64,000 nt of DNA from Zoogloea sp. (GTDB lineage Bacteria > Pseudomonadota > Gammaproteobacteria > Burkholderiales > Rhodocyclaceae), in the NCBI RefSeq assembly GCF_023150065.1, contig NZ_JAKLLN010000012.1, positions 62,001-126,000 of the forward strand. Direction: 5' to 3'. Shown here piece by piece: positions 9,924 through 17,829 of this stretch. Position 1 is the stretch's first letter; every line of letters begins with the position of its first letter. The notes beneath the pieces are model-generated. The model saw nothing but the letters and a program-made list of their open reading frames with translations, was not told the DNA's origin and searched no databases. A program made the translations under genes and the position numbers.

Positions 9924-11075
<1,152 letters not shown>

Positions 11076-11134
11076 AATCGGCCTGACGGCCAGGGCGTCG
11101 GCGCTGAACCCCGTGTTCTCCAGCCGCTGCCACC

Positions 11135-11155
11135 CACCCGGGCATGTCCCGGGTG
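11135..11155 (+). other. Stem-loop between mreB and mreC
   Basis: CACCCGGG and CCCGGGTG form a perfect 8-bp stem with a CATGT loop in the 115-bp gap. There is no U-tract, so an attenuator or an mRNA 3'-end stabiliser/processing site is more likely than a full terminator. Confidence 0.5.
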
Positions 11156-11190
11156 CCGCCGTTTGCCGAGCGACCTGAGCGATCCGCCCC

Positions 11191-12102
11191 TTGGTCGGCC
11201 ATTCTCCTCCTCCCTTCTTCAAACGCGGGCCGGCGCCGCTGGCCAAGCTCGTGTTCTTCCTGGTGCTGTCCCTGGCGCTGCTGGTGAGTGATCTCAAGCT
11301 GCGCTATCTCGACGCCTTCCGCCAGGGCCTGTCGGTGCTGGCCTATCCGCTGCAGATGGCGGCGGCCACCCCGGCGGATTTCGTGCGCAACGCCTCCGAC
11401 TACTTCGCCTCCCTGGTGCGCCTGCAGATCGAGAACAAGGAGCTCAAGAGCCGCCAGCTGCAGGGCGGCGAGCGCCTGCTGCGCCTGGAGCAGCTCGAAC
11501 AGGAGAATCGCCACCTGCGCACCCTCCTCGAGGCCCGCGAGCGCCAGCCGGTGAAATCCACGGTCGCTGAGATCATGTACACCGCCAAGGACCCGTTCTC
11601 GCGCAAGGTCATCCTCGACAAGGGCGCCCAGGCCGGTATCGAGGCCGGTCAGGCGGTGGTGGACGATGTCGGCGTGGTCGGCCAGATCACCCGCGTCTTC
11701 CCCATGCAGTCCGAGCTGACCCTGCTTACCGACAAAGACCAGGCCATTCCGGTGATGGTGGTGCGCAGCGGGCTCCGGGCCGTGCTCTTCGGCTCCGGTG
11801 ATGGCCTGATGGAGCTGCGCTACCTCGCCGCCAATGCCGACGTCCAGCCGGGCGACAAGATCGTCACCTCGGGCCTCGACGGCGTCTTCCTGGCCGGCCT
11901 GCCGGTGGCCACTGTGGCCCGGGTCGAGCGCGACCAGGCCCAGACCTTCGCCCGCATTCCCTGCCTGCCGGCCGCCGGCGTCGAGCGCTTCACCCATGTG
12001 CTCGTCCTCGGCCACCGGGAGAGCCTGCCGGCGCGGCCGCCGGAGGTGGAGCCGGTGGCGGGCAAGATCAAGGGCCGCAAGGCCCGGCCTGCCAAGGACT
12101 AA
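11191..12102 (+). CDS. mreC: Rod shape-determining protein MreC
   Basis: 303 residues. A short cytoplasmic tail containing the conserved HSPPPFFKRGP is followed by one transmembrane helix (LAKLVFFLVLSLALLVSDL), a periplasmic coiled coil (about 70-110) and the MreC beta-barrel domain (VIGQ-type core VGVVGQITRVFPMQSELTLL). The only sensible start in this frame is TTG at 11191, because a stop lies 13 bases upstream; the SD is weak, suggesting low translation relative to mreB. Links the cytoplasmic MreB filament to periplasmic PBP2 and activates it. Confidence 0.96.
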   Translation: MVGHSPPPFFKRGPAPLAKLVFFLVLSLALLVSDLKLRYLDAFRQGLSVLAYPLQMAAATPADFVRNASDYFASLVRLQIENKELKSRQLQGGERLLRLEQLEQENRHLRTLLEARERQPVKSTVAEIMYTAKDPFSRKVILDKGAQAGIEAGQAVVDDVGVVGQITRVFPMQSELTLLTDKDQAIPVMVVRSGLRAVLFGSGDGLMELRYLAANADVQPGDKIVTSGLDGVFLAGLPVATVARVERDQAQTFARIPCLPAAGVERFTHVLVLGHRESLPARPPEVEPVAGKIKGRKARPAKD

Positions 12103-12105
12103 GCC

Positions 12106-12627
12106 GTGCAGCCCACCAATCGCTCCCGTCGCATCCTTCTGCCGGTGAAGATGTGGTTTGTCTACACCACCCTCTTCATCGCCCTGTTCCTCAACTACAT
12201 TCCCACCGGCCACCTGCCCGCGGTGCCCGATTTCGTGGCCCTGGTGCTGGCCTTCTGGTGCGTGCGTGAGCCCCTCAAGATCGGCATCGGCGCGGGCTTC
12301 GTGTTCGGGCTGCTCACCGACATCGGGGTGGGCGCGGCCCTCGGCCAGCATGCCTTCGCCTACGTGCTGGTGGCCTACGCCGCCAACGAGCTGTCGCGCC
12401 GGGTGCTGTGGTTCACCCCGGTGGAGCAGGCCCTGCACGTGCTGCCCCTGCTGTTCCTGTCCCAGCTGGTGATGGTCATCGTGCGCCTCATGGCCGGCGC
12501 CGAGTTTCCCGGCTGGTGGATGTTCTTCGGCAGCTTCGTTGCCGCGGTGTTGTGGATTCCCCTGCACTATGTGCTGCTGCTGCCCCAGTACCAGCCCGTG
12601 GAGCGGGACGACAACCGCCCCATCTGA
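12106..12627 (+). CDS. mreD: Rod shape-determining protein MreD
   Basis: 173-residue inner membrane protein with about five hydrophobic helices, the first being WFVYTTLFIALFLNYIP; the motif GLLTDIGVGAALGQHAF is typical of MreD. GTG start 3 bases after the mreC stop, so translation is probably coupled. Part of the Rod elongation complex with MreC and RodA. Confidence 0.95.
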   Translation: MQPTNRSRRILLPVKMWFVYTTLFIALFLNYIPTGHLPAVPDFVALVLAFWCVREPLKIGIGAGFVFGLLTDIGVGAALGQHAFAYVLVAYAANELSRRVLWFTPVEQALHVLPLLFLSQLVMVIVRLMAGAEFPGWWMFFGSFVAAVLWIPLHYVLLLPQYQPVERDDNRPI

Positions 12628-12633
12628 GCCCCC

Positions 12634-14535
12634 ATGGCCGGCATCCGCACCCCTGAGCAGGAACTCGCCCGTTTCCGCGGCCGACTGGCCGTGGCCGGCA
12701 TCGTCGCCCTGATCGGCTTCGGCCTGCTGGTGGCGCGCTTTGTCTATCTGCAGGTGGTGCGCTACGACTACTACTCCACCCGCGCCGAAGACAACCGCAT
12801 CTCCCTGGTGCCCATTGTCCCCAACCGGGGCCTGATCACCGACCGCAACGGCACGGTGCTGGCGCGCAACTACTCGGCCTACACCCTCGAGATCACCCCT
12901 TCCAAGGTGGCCGACCTGGAAGCCACCATCGAGGCGCTGTCCAAGCTGGTGGACATCCAGCCCAAGGACCGCAAGCGCCTCAAGAAGCTCATGGATGAAT
13001 CCAAGAGCTTCGAATCCCTGCCCCTGCGCAACCGTCTGTCGGATGAAGAAGTCGCCCGCTTCATCGCCCAGCGCTACCGCTTCCCCGGGGTGGAGCTGAA
13101 GGCCCGGCTGTTCCGCGACTATCCCATGGGCAGCTTTGCGTCCCACGTCATCGGCTACATCGGCCGCATCAACGACCGCGACCTCGAACGCATCGAGGAG
13201 AGCGACGACTCGGCCAACTACCGGGGCACCGACCACATCGGCAAGTCCGGCCTCGAGAAGAGCTACGAGCGCGAGCTCCACGGCATCACCGGCTTCGAGG
13301 AGGTCGAGGTGGACTCCGGCGGCCGTGCCGTGCGCCTGCTGCGCCGCACCCCGGCCATCCCCGGCAACAACGTGATCCTGACCCTCGACCTCAAGCTCCA
13401 GGAGATCGTCGAAAAGGCCTTCGGCAACCGGCGTGGCGCCCTGGTGGCCATCGAGCCCTCCACCGGCGGCGTGCTGGCCATGGTGTCCACCCCCACCTTC
13501 GACCCCAACCTGTTCGTAGACGGCATCGCCCCCCAGGACTGGGACCAGCTCAACACCGACCAGGACAAGCCCCTGCTCAACCGGGCCATCTACAGCGCCT
13601 ACCCGCCGGGCTCCACCTTCAAGCCCTTCATGGCCCTAGGCGCCCTCACCACCGGCAAGCGCACCCCCAACCAGACCCTCGCCGACCCGGGCTACTTCAA
13701 CTTCGGCGGCCACCGCTTCATGGACGACAAGGTCGGCGGCCATGGCGGCGTCGACCTCTACAAGTCCATCGTCGTCTCCTGCAACACCTACTATTACATG
13801 CTGGCCAACGACATGGGCATCGACGCCATTGCCGGCTTCATGCGCCCCTTCGGCTTCGGCCAGCGTTCCGGCATCGACCTGCCCGGCGAGTCCGAGGGCG
13901 TGCTGCCCTCGCCCGAGTGGAAGAAGAAGCGCTTCAAGCGGCCCGAGCAGCAGAAGTGGTTCGGCGGCGAGACCATCTCGGTGGGCATCGGTCAGGGCTA
14001 CAACGCCTACACCCCCCTGCAGATGGCCCAGGGCTTGGCGGCGCTGGTCAATAATGGCGTGCTCTTCCGGCCCCACATCGCCCGCCATGTGGTCGATGCC
14101 AAGACCGGCGAGCGGCGCACCGTCGAGCCCGAACCCCTGCGCACCATCCCCCTCAAGCAGGCCCATATCGACCTCATCAAGCGCGCCATGGTCGGCGTGA
14201 ACAAGGCCGGCACCGGCGCCCGGGCCTTTGCCGGGGCGCCCTATGAAGTGGGCGGCAAGACGGGCACGGCCCAGGTGTATTCCCTGCGCGGCGGCAAGTA
14301 CGTGGAAGGGCGCATCGCCGAGCGCCTGCGCGACCACTCCTGGTTCATCGCCTTCGCCCCGGCCGACAAGCCCAAGATCGCCCTGGCCGTGCTGGTCGAA
14401 AACGGCGGCTTCGGCGCCCAGTCGGCCGCCCCGATCGCCCGCCAGGCCCTCGACTACTACCTGCTGGGCAAGGTGCCGGCGGGCATCGCCCCCGAAGACC
14501 CGGCGGCCGAAGAGTCCTCGGAGGGCGCCGAGTGA
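12634..14535 (+). CDS. mrdA: Penicillin-binding protein 2, elongation transpeptidase
   Basis: 633 residues: N-terminal membrane anchor (LAVAGIVALIGFGLLVARF), PBP dimerisation domain (starting VPIVPNRGLITDRNGTVLA), and a C-terminal transpeptidase. Active-site motifs: SxxK in PPGSTFKPFMALG, SxN in VVSCNTYYYML and KTG in VGGKTGTAQVY. Cross-links new peptidoglycan during cell elongation with its partner RodA, whose start codon overlaps its stop. An acidic alanine-rich tail closes the protein. Confidence 0.98.
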   Translation: MAGIRTPEQELARFRGRLAVAGIVALIGFGLLVARFVYLQVVRYDYYSTRAEDNRISLVPIVPNRGLITDRNGTVLARNYSAYTLEITPSKVADLEATIEALSKLVDIQPKDRKRLKKLMDESKSFESLPLRNRLSDEEVARFIAQRYRFPGVELKARLFRDYPMGSFASHVIGYIGRINDRDLERIEESDDSANYRGTDHIGKSGLEKSYERELHGITGFEEVEVDSGGRAVRLLRRTPAIPGNNVILTLDLKLQEIVEKAFGNRRGALVAIEPSTGGVLAMVSTPTFDPNLFVDGIAPQDWDQLNTDQDKPLLNRAIYSAYPPGSTFKPFMALGALTTGKRTPNQTLADPGYFNFGGHRFMDDKVGGHGGVDLYKSIVVSCNTYYYMLANDMGIDAIAGFMRPFGFGQRSGIDLPGESEGVLPSPEWKKKRFKRPEQQKWFGGETISVGIGQGYNAYTPLQMAQGLAALVNNGVLFRPHIARHVVDAKTGERRTVEPEPLRTIPLKQAHIDLIKRAMVGVNKAGTGARAFAGAPYEVGGKTGTAQVYSLRGGKYVEGRIAERLRDHSWFIAFAPADKPKIALAVLVENGGFGAQSAAPIARQALDYYLLGKVPAGIAPEDPAAEESSEGAE

Positions 14536-15671
14536 ACCCGCGTCTCGACCCGCGCAAGTGGCTGCACTTCCTGCTCTCGCCCCTGGATGGCCCGCTGATG
14601 GTGCTGATCCTGGCCCTCACCACCTACTCGGCGGTGATCATGGTCAGCGCCTCGCCGGAGCGCCTCGGCACCCTGGCCGTCAATGCGGGGGTGGCCTTTC
14701 TGGCCATGTGGCTGGCGGCCCGCACGCCCCCGCCACGGCTGATGAGCATTGCCCTGCCCCTGTACGTCGTGGGCATCCTGCTGCTCATCGCGGTGGCCCT
14801 GTTCGGCGACGTCTCCAAGGGCGCCCGGCGCTGGCTCAACATCGGCATCACCCGCATCCAGCCCTCCGAGCTGATGAAGATCGCCATGCCCCTCACCCTG
14901 GCCTGGTACTTCCAGAGCCGCGAGGGCATGATCCGCGGCCGTGATTTCCTCATCGCCATCAGCCTGCTGCTGCTGCCGGTGGGGCTCATCGCCAAGCAGC
15001 CCGACCTGGGCACCGCCATCCTGGTCACGGCCTCGGGCTTCTTCGTGCTCTTCTTCGCCGGCCTCACCTGGCGCCTGATCCTGCCGGTGGCGGTGGTGGG
15101 CATCGTCGCCGTCGCCTCCATCGTGGCCATGGGCGACACCATCTGCCAGCCCGGGGTGGACTGGCCGGGTCTGCGCGAATACCAGAAACACCGGGTGTGT
15201 ACCCTGCTCGACCCCACCTCCGACCCCCTCGGCAAGGGCTTCCACATCATCCAGTCCACCATCGCCATCGGCTCCGGCGGGGTCGTCGGCAAGGGCTGGG
15301 GCAACGGCACCCAGACTCACCTGGACTTCCTGCCCGAGCGCCACACCGACTTCATCTTCGCCGTGCTCACCGAGGAATTCGGGCTGGTCGGCGCCCTCAT
15401 AGTTGTGGTAATTTATATCCTATTGATTTTCCGCGGCCTTTTTATTGCCGCTGGTGCCCCGACCCTGTTCTCGCGCCTGCTAGCCGGCGCCCTGACGCTG
15501 ATCTTCTTCACTTACGCGTTGGTAAACATGGGCATGGTGAGCGGAATTCTCCCCGTTGTCGGGGTCCCGTTACCCTTCGTCAGTTACGGTGGCACTGCAC
15601 TCGTTACCCTGTGTCTGGGTGTCGGCATGCTCATGAGCATTCAACGACACCGGCGCCGGGTAGGCACCTGA
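14532..15671 (+). CDS. rodA: Peptidoglycan polymerase RodA (SEDS family)
   Basis: 379-residue polytopic SEDS glycosyltransferase, about ten membrane helices. Diagnostic stretches include SKGARRWLNIGITRIQPSEL, AKQPDLGTAILVTASGFFVL and the C-terminal GVPLPFVSYGGTALVTL. The catalytic-type Asp lies in the extracytoplasmic loop around LPERHTDFIFAVLTEEFGL. GTG start overlaps the mrdA stop (GTGA). Polymerises lipid II for PBP2 to cross-link. Codon choice loosens around 15400-15560 (ATTTATATCCTATTGATTTT), AT-richer than the rest, but the frame is intact. Confidence 0.97.
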   Translation: MNPRLDPRKWLHFLLSPLDGPLMVLILALTTYSAVIMVSASPERLGTLAVNAGVAFLAMWLAARTPPPRLMSIALPLYVVGILLLIAVALFGDVSKGARRWLNIGITRIQPSELMKIAMPLTLAWYFQSREGMIRGRDFLIAISLLLLPVGLIAKQPDLGTAILVTASGFFVLFFAGLTWRLILPVAVVGIVAVASIVAMGDTICQPGVDWPGLREYQKHRVCTLLDPTSDPLGKGFHIIQSTIAIGSGGVVGKGWGNGTQTHLDFLPERHTDFIFAVLTEEFGLVGALIVVVIYILLIFRGLFIAAGAPTLFSRLLAGALTLIFFTYALVNMGMVSGILPVVGVPLPFVSYGGTALVTLCLGVGMLMSIQRHRRRVGT

Positions 15672-15675
15672 ACCT

Positions 15676-15694
15676 GCGCGCGCCTGACGCGCGC
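15676..15694 (+). other. Very GC-rich hairpin between rodA and rlpA
   Basis: GCGCGCG and CGCGCGC with loop CCTGA form a perfect 7-bp stem directly after the rodA stop and 20 bases before rlpA. No U-tract; possible attenuator or mRNA end stabiliser within the operon. Confidence 0.4.
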
Positions 15695-15715
15695 GCCCGA
15701 ACAGGAAAGAGCGTC

Positions 15716-16819
15716 ATGCACCCTGTAGCGAAACACCCGCGAGCCGGTTTCCGGCTGGCCATCCTTTGTCGTGCCCTGACTGCGGCTCTGCCCCGCGCCC
15801 TTGTGGTGGCGGGTTGCGCTGCGGCCACCCTTGCCGTGGCCGCCGACGCCCAGAGCCCGGCCGAGCTGGTCTTCCAGGCCAGCCTCAAGCCCGGATCGCC
15901 GCGGCAGGTCTTTGGCGGTGCCTTCCGCTATGACGGCCCCGACGACAGCGCCGACGACGCCCCTGCCGTGCTGGAGGCACCCCGTTTCGAGAAAGGCGAC
16001 TACGCCCTCGGTCAGGGTGTGGCCCTCGGCAACAGCGGCAGCTCCTTCCGCCAGAAGGGCGTCGCCAGCTGGTACGGCAAGCCCTTCCACGGCAAAAAGA
16101 CTTCCAGCGGCGACAGCTTCGACATGTACGCCATGACCGCCGCCCACCCCAGCCTGCCCATCCCCAGCTACGTGCGTGTCACCAACCTGGCCAACGGACG
16201 CTCGGCGGTGGTGCGCATCAACGACCGCGGCCCCTTCCACCCGGGGCGCATCATCGACCTCTCGTATGCTGCCGCCTACAAGCTGGGCTACGCCGACAGC
16301 GGCCACGCCAACGTCGAGGTGGCGCTGATGCTGCCCGAGGGCGTCGCCATGGTGCAGCCCGGCCGCAGCGTGCCGCCCATCCGCAAGCGGGCGCCCACTC
16401 CGCCGGTGCAACTGGCCGCCGCGCCGGCCCGCCCGGCCGCCAGCGGGGCCGTGGCCGCCCCCCAGCCGGCAACGCCGGCGGTGGTCGCCGAGGCACCCCG
16501 GCCTGTCGAGGCTCCGGCCCTCGCCCAGGCCACCCCGGCCGCTGCCGCTCCGGCGCCCCTTGCGGCGGCGCCTGCCCGCAGCGGCGAGCCGGTCTTCCTG
16601 CAGCTGGGTGCCTTTGCCAACGCCGTCAATGCCGAGCACTTCAAGGGCTTCGTCGAGCACGAGCTCAAGTGGCTCAAGGCGTCGGTGTCGGTGCTGGCTG
16701 CCGAGGGCAAATACCGCCTGCAACTCGGCCCCTTCCCGTCGGCCCCCGAGGCCCGGGCCATCGCCGAGCGTATCGCCACCACCCTCAAGCTGCGGCCCGA
16801 ACTCAAGGGCCGCGACTGA
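15716..16819 (+). CDS. rlpA: Septal ring lytic transglycosylase / rare lipoprotein A
   Basis: 367 residues. N-terminal export signal (hydrophobic ALPRALVVAGCAAATLAVAA); the VAGC could be a lipobox, though the hydrophobic core continues past it, so lipoprotein versus Sec-cleaved is open. A double-psi beta-barrel (about 115-205) has the RlpA signature GVASWYGKPFHGKKTSSGD and the catalytic-type VRINDRGPFHPGRIIDLS. An Ala/Pro linker (about 225-285) follows, then a C-terminal SPOR domain (VFLQLGAFANAVNAEHFKGF, then a strand with YRLQLGPF) that binds denuded glycan at the septum. Start ATG 15716 has AGGAAAGA upstream. Last gene of the rod operon. Confidence 0.96.
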   Translation: MHPVAKHPRAGFRLAILCRALTAALPRALVVAGCAAATLAVAADAQSPAELVFQASLKPGSPRQVFGGAFRYDGPDDSADDAPAVLEAPRFEKGDYALGQGVALGNSGSSFRQKGVASWYGKPFHGKKTSSGDSFDMYAMTAAHPSLPIPSYVRVTNLANGRSAVVRINDRGPFHPGRIIDLSYAAAYKLGYADSGHANVEVALMLPEGVAMVQPGRSVPPIRKRAPTPPVQLAAAPARPAASGAVAAPQPATPAVVAEAPRPVEAPALAQATPAAAAPAPLAAAPARSGEPVFLQLGAFANAVNAEHFKGFVEHELKWLKASVSVLAAEGKYRLQLGPFPSAPEARAIAERIATTLKLRPELKGRD

Positions 16820-16886
16820 GCGGGGGCGCAAGCCCGGCGCTTCTGTGGGAGCGACGTGTGGGGGCGGCTTGGATGGGCGACTGGTA

Positions 16887-16905
16887 GGGGCGACTTCAGT
16901 CGCCC
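16887..16905 (+). repeat. REP-like palindrome, copy 2
   Basis: GGGGCGACTTCAGTCGCCC: same core as the palindrome at 6.05 kb, with TTCA in place of TTAA at the centre. Flanked on the left by a second partial GGGCGACTGG. Confidence 0.75.
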
Positions 16906-16947
16906 ATCCACGCCTCAATCACCGGCATGCCTCTGATCGAAGTCCGC

Positions 16948-16967
16948 GGGCGACTGAAGTCGCCCCC
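16948..16967 (-). repeat. REP-like palindrome, copy 3, inverted relative to copy 2
   Basis: GGGCGACTGAAGTCGCCCCC is the reverse complement of copy 2, extended by the CCCCCACA tail seen in inverted form as TGTGGG near 16846. The head-to-head pair separated by about 40 bases is the usual layout of REP clusters. Confidence 0.75.
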
Positions 16968-17003
16968 ACAGGACCCGCCTGTTCCGATGGTGCCTTGCGC
17001 CGA

Positions 17004-17019
17004 CGTGACCTTTGTCACA
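17004..17019. promoter_or_regulatory. CRP/FNR-family operator candidate
   Basis: CGTGACCTTTGTCACA fits the CRP consensus TGTGA-N6-TCACA in 9 of 10 specified bases, and the inner GTGAC/GTCAC arms are perfectly symmetric. It lies about 125 bases upstream of the 58-residue ORF. A CRP-like regulator with an intact cAMP pocket is encoded 6 kb away in this window; that the two are connected is inference. Confidence 0.5.
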
Positions 17020-17142
17020 CTTCCGTAGTGTCTTCCGGGGCTTCGGCCCGGTGTGGCTTTGCCTAGACTAGCGGCCTTACGGGTCAAACGGAGCGCTCAC
17101 CGGGGCGTTTTTCCGCGGCCCGGCTGAACGGGAGTCCTCGCC

Positions 17143-17319
17143 ATGGCCACCGCCTCTGCCCCCCGCTGTACCCAACCCTGCCCCTTGTGTTCCGAGTCGG
17201 CCTGTCGCAGTGCGGCCCTGGCCGACATGGACCCCGAGGCCATCCCCGACGAGATCGACCTGCTGCTGGTGATGTGGGCGCGGGTCCGGGGTGGGTGCGG
17301 CGAACGCCTGCCGGCCTGA
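17143..17319 (+). CDS. Small cysteine-rich protein, 58 residues, unknown
   Basis: ATG 17143 with GGAG nine bases upstream; stop at 17317-17319. The sequence begins MATASAPRCTQPCPLCSESA with Cys at 9, 13, 16 and 21, a spacing that could hold a metal or Fe-S site. It then runs through an acidic helix (about 28-48) and has a further Cys at 52. No signal peptide. Supporting a real gene: its own SD, an upstream CRP-type site, and a powerful hairpin terminator 11 bases after the stop. No family recognised. Confidence 0.6.
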   Translation: MATASAPRCTQPCPLCSESACRSAALADMDPEAIPDEIDLLLVMWARVRGGCGERLPA

Positions 17320-17330
17320 TCCTGCCTCTA

Positions 17331-17368
17331 CAACGACACAGGGCGCCTCCGGGCGCCCTGTGTCGTTG
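17331..17368. terminator. Strong bidirectional terminator
   Basis: A perfect 17-bp stem (left arm CAACGACACAGGGCGCC) closed by a TCCG tetraloop. It sits between the convergent small ORF (+) and the secreted protein gene (-). There is no long U-tract on either side. Confidence 0.85.
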
Positions 17369-17390
17369 ACCTGGGTGCTCCGCCCCAAGC

Positions 17391-17780
17391 TTATGGCGGG
17401 GTGCAGCCGGAGGGGTACCAGACCACCACGGGCCGGTTGTTTATCACAATGATGTAGTAGCCCTGGCAGGGCACGCCACCCTTGGACTTCGGGGCGCTCT
17501 GCTCGCCTTGCCCGGCTTCGGGGCCGCTGGGGCATTCGGGCAGTTTGCCGGCTTTGGCCTTGCCCTCGACGGCCTTGGACATGACGCAAGGGGACTGGGG
17601 CTTGCCTTTGGCGTCGAGGGGGATCACTTCGCCGTTCTTGCCGAACAGGATGCCCCCGGTGATGTCGGCGGGGGCGATGAGGCCGCGCCCCAGGGGGGCG
17701 AGGCCCTCGGCAGCCTGGGCGGGCAGGGCGCTGCCGGCCAGGATGCCGAGGGCCAGCAGGGTGGTCAGGCGGAATTTCAT
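17391..17780 (-). CDS. Small secreted cysteine-containing protein, unknown
   Basis: 129 residues with a clear Sec signal peptide (MKFRLTTLLALGILAGSALP, cleavage near AQA-AEG). The mature part is glycine/proline rich with four cysteines (SPCVMS, LPECPS, VPCQGYY, SGCTPP), probably two disulfides in the periplasm, and ends in a hydrophobic YYIIVINNRPVVVWYPSG segment. It follows the FecR-TPR-barrel gene by 49 bases on the same strand, so it may be an accessory of that outer membrane protein. No family recognised. Confidence 0.75.
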   Translation of the reverse strand: MKFRLTTLLALGILAGSALPAQAAEGLAPLGRGLIAPADITGGILFGKNGEVIPLDAKGKPQSPCVMSKAVEGKAKAGKLPECPSGPEAGQGEQSAPKSKGGVPCQGYYIIVINNRPVVVWYPSGCTPP

Positions 17781-17829
17781 GGGTGAGCGTGCTCCGGAGC
17801 GTGAGGGGGAACGGGTTTGAAGGCGGGTT

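Larger units (their letters stand above)
16820..17142. other. Intergenic region with repeats and a CRP-type site
   Basis: 323 bases without a gene between rlpA and the small cysteine-rich ORF. It holds a partial repeat fragment (GTGGGAGCGAC near 16846), two REP-like palindromes and a CRP-type operator, each listed separately. A possible -10 (TAGACT, 17064-17069) would place the CRP-type site about 64 bases upstream of a start near 17076. Confidence 0.7.
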
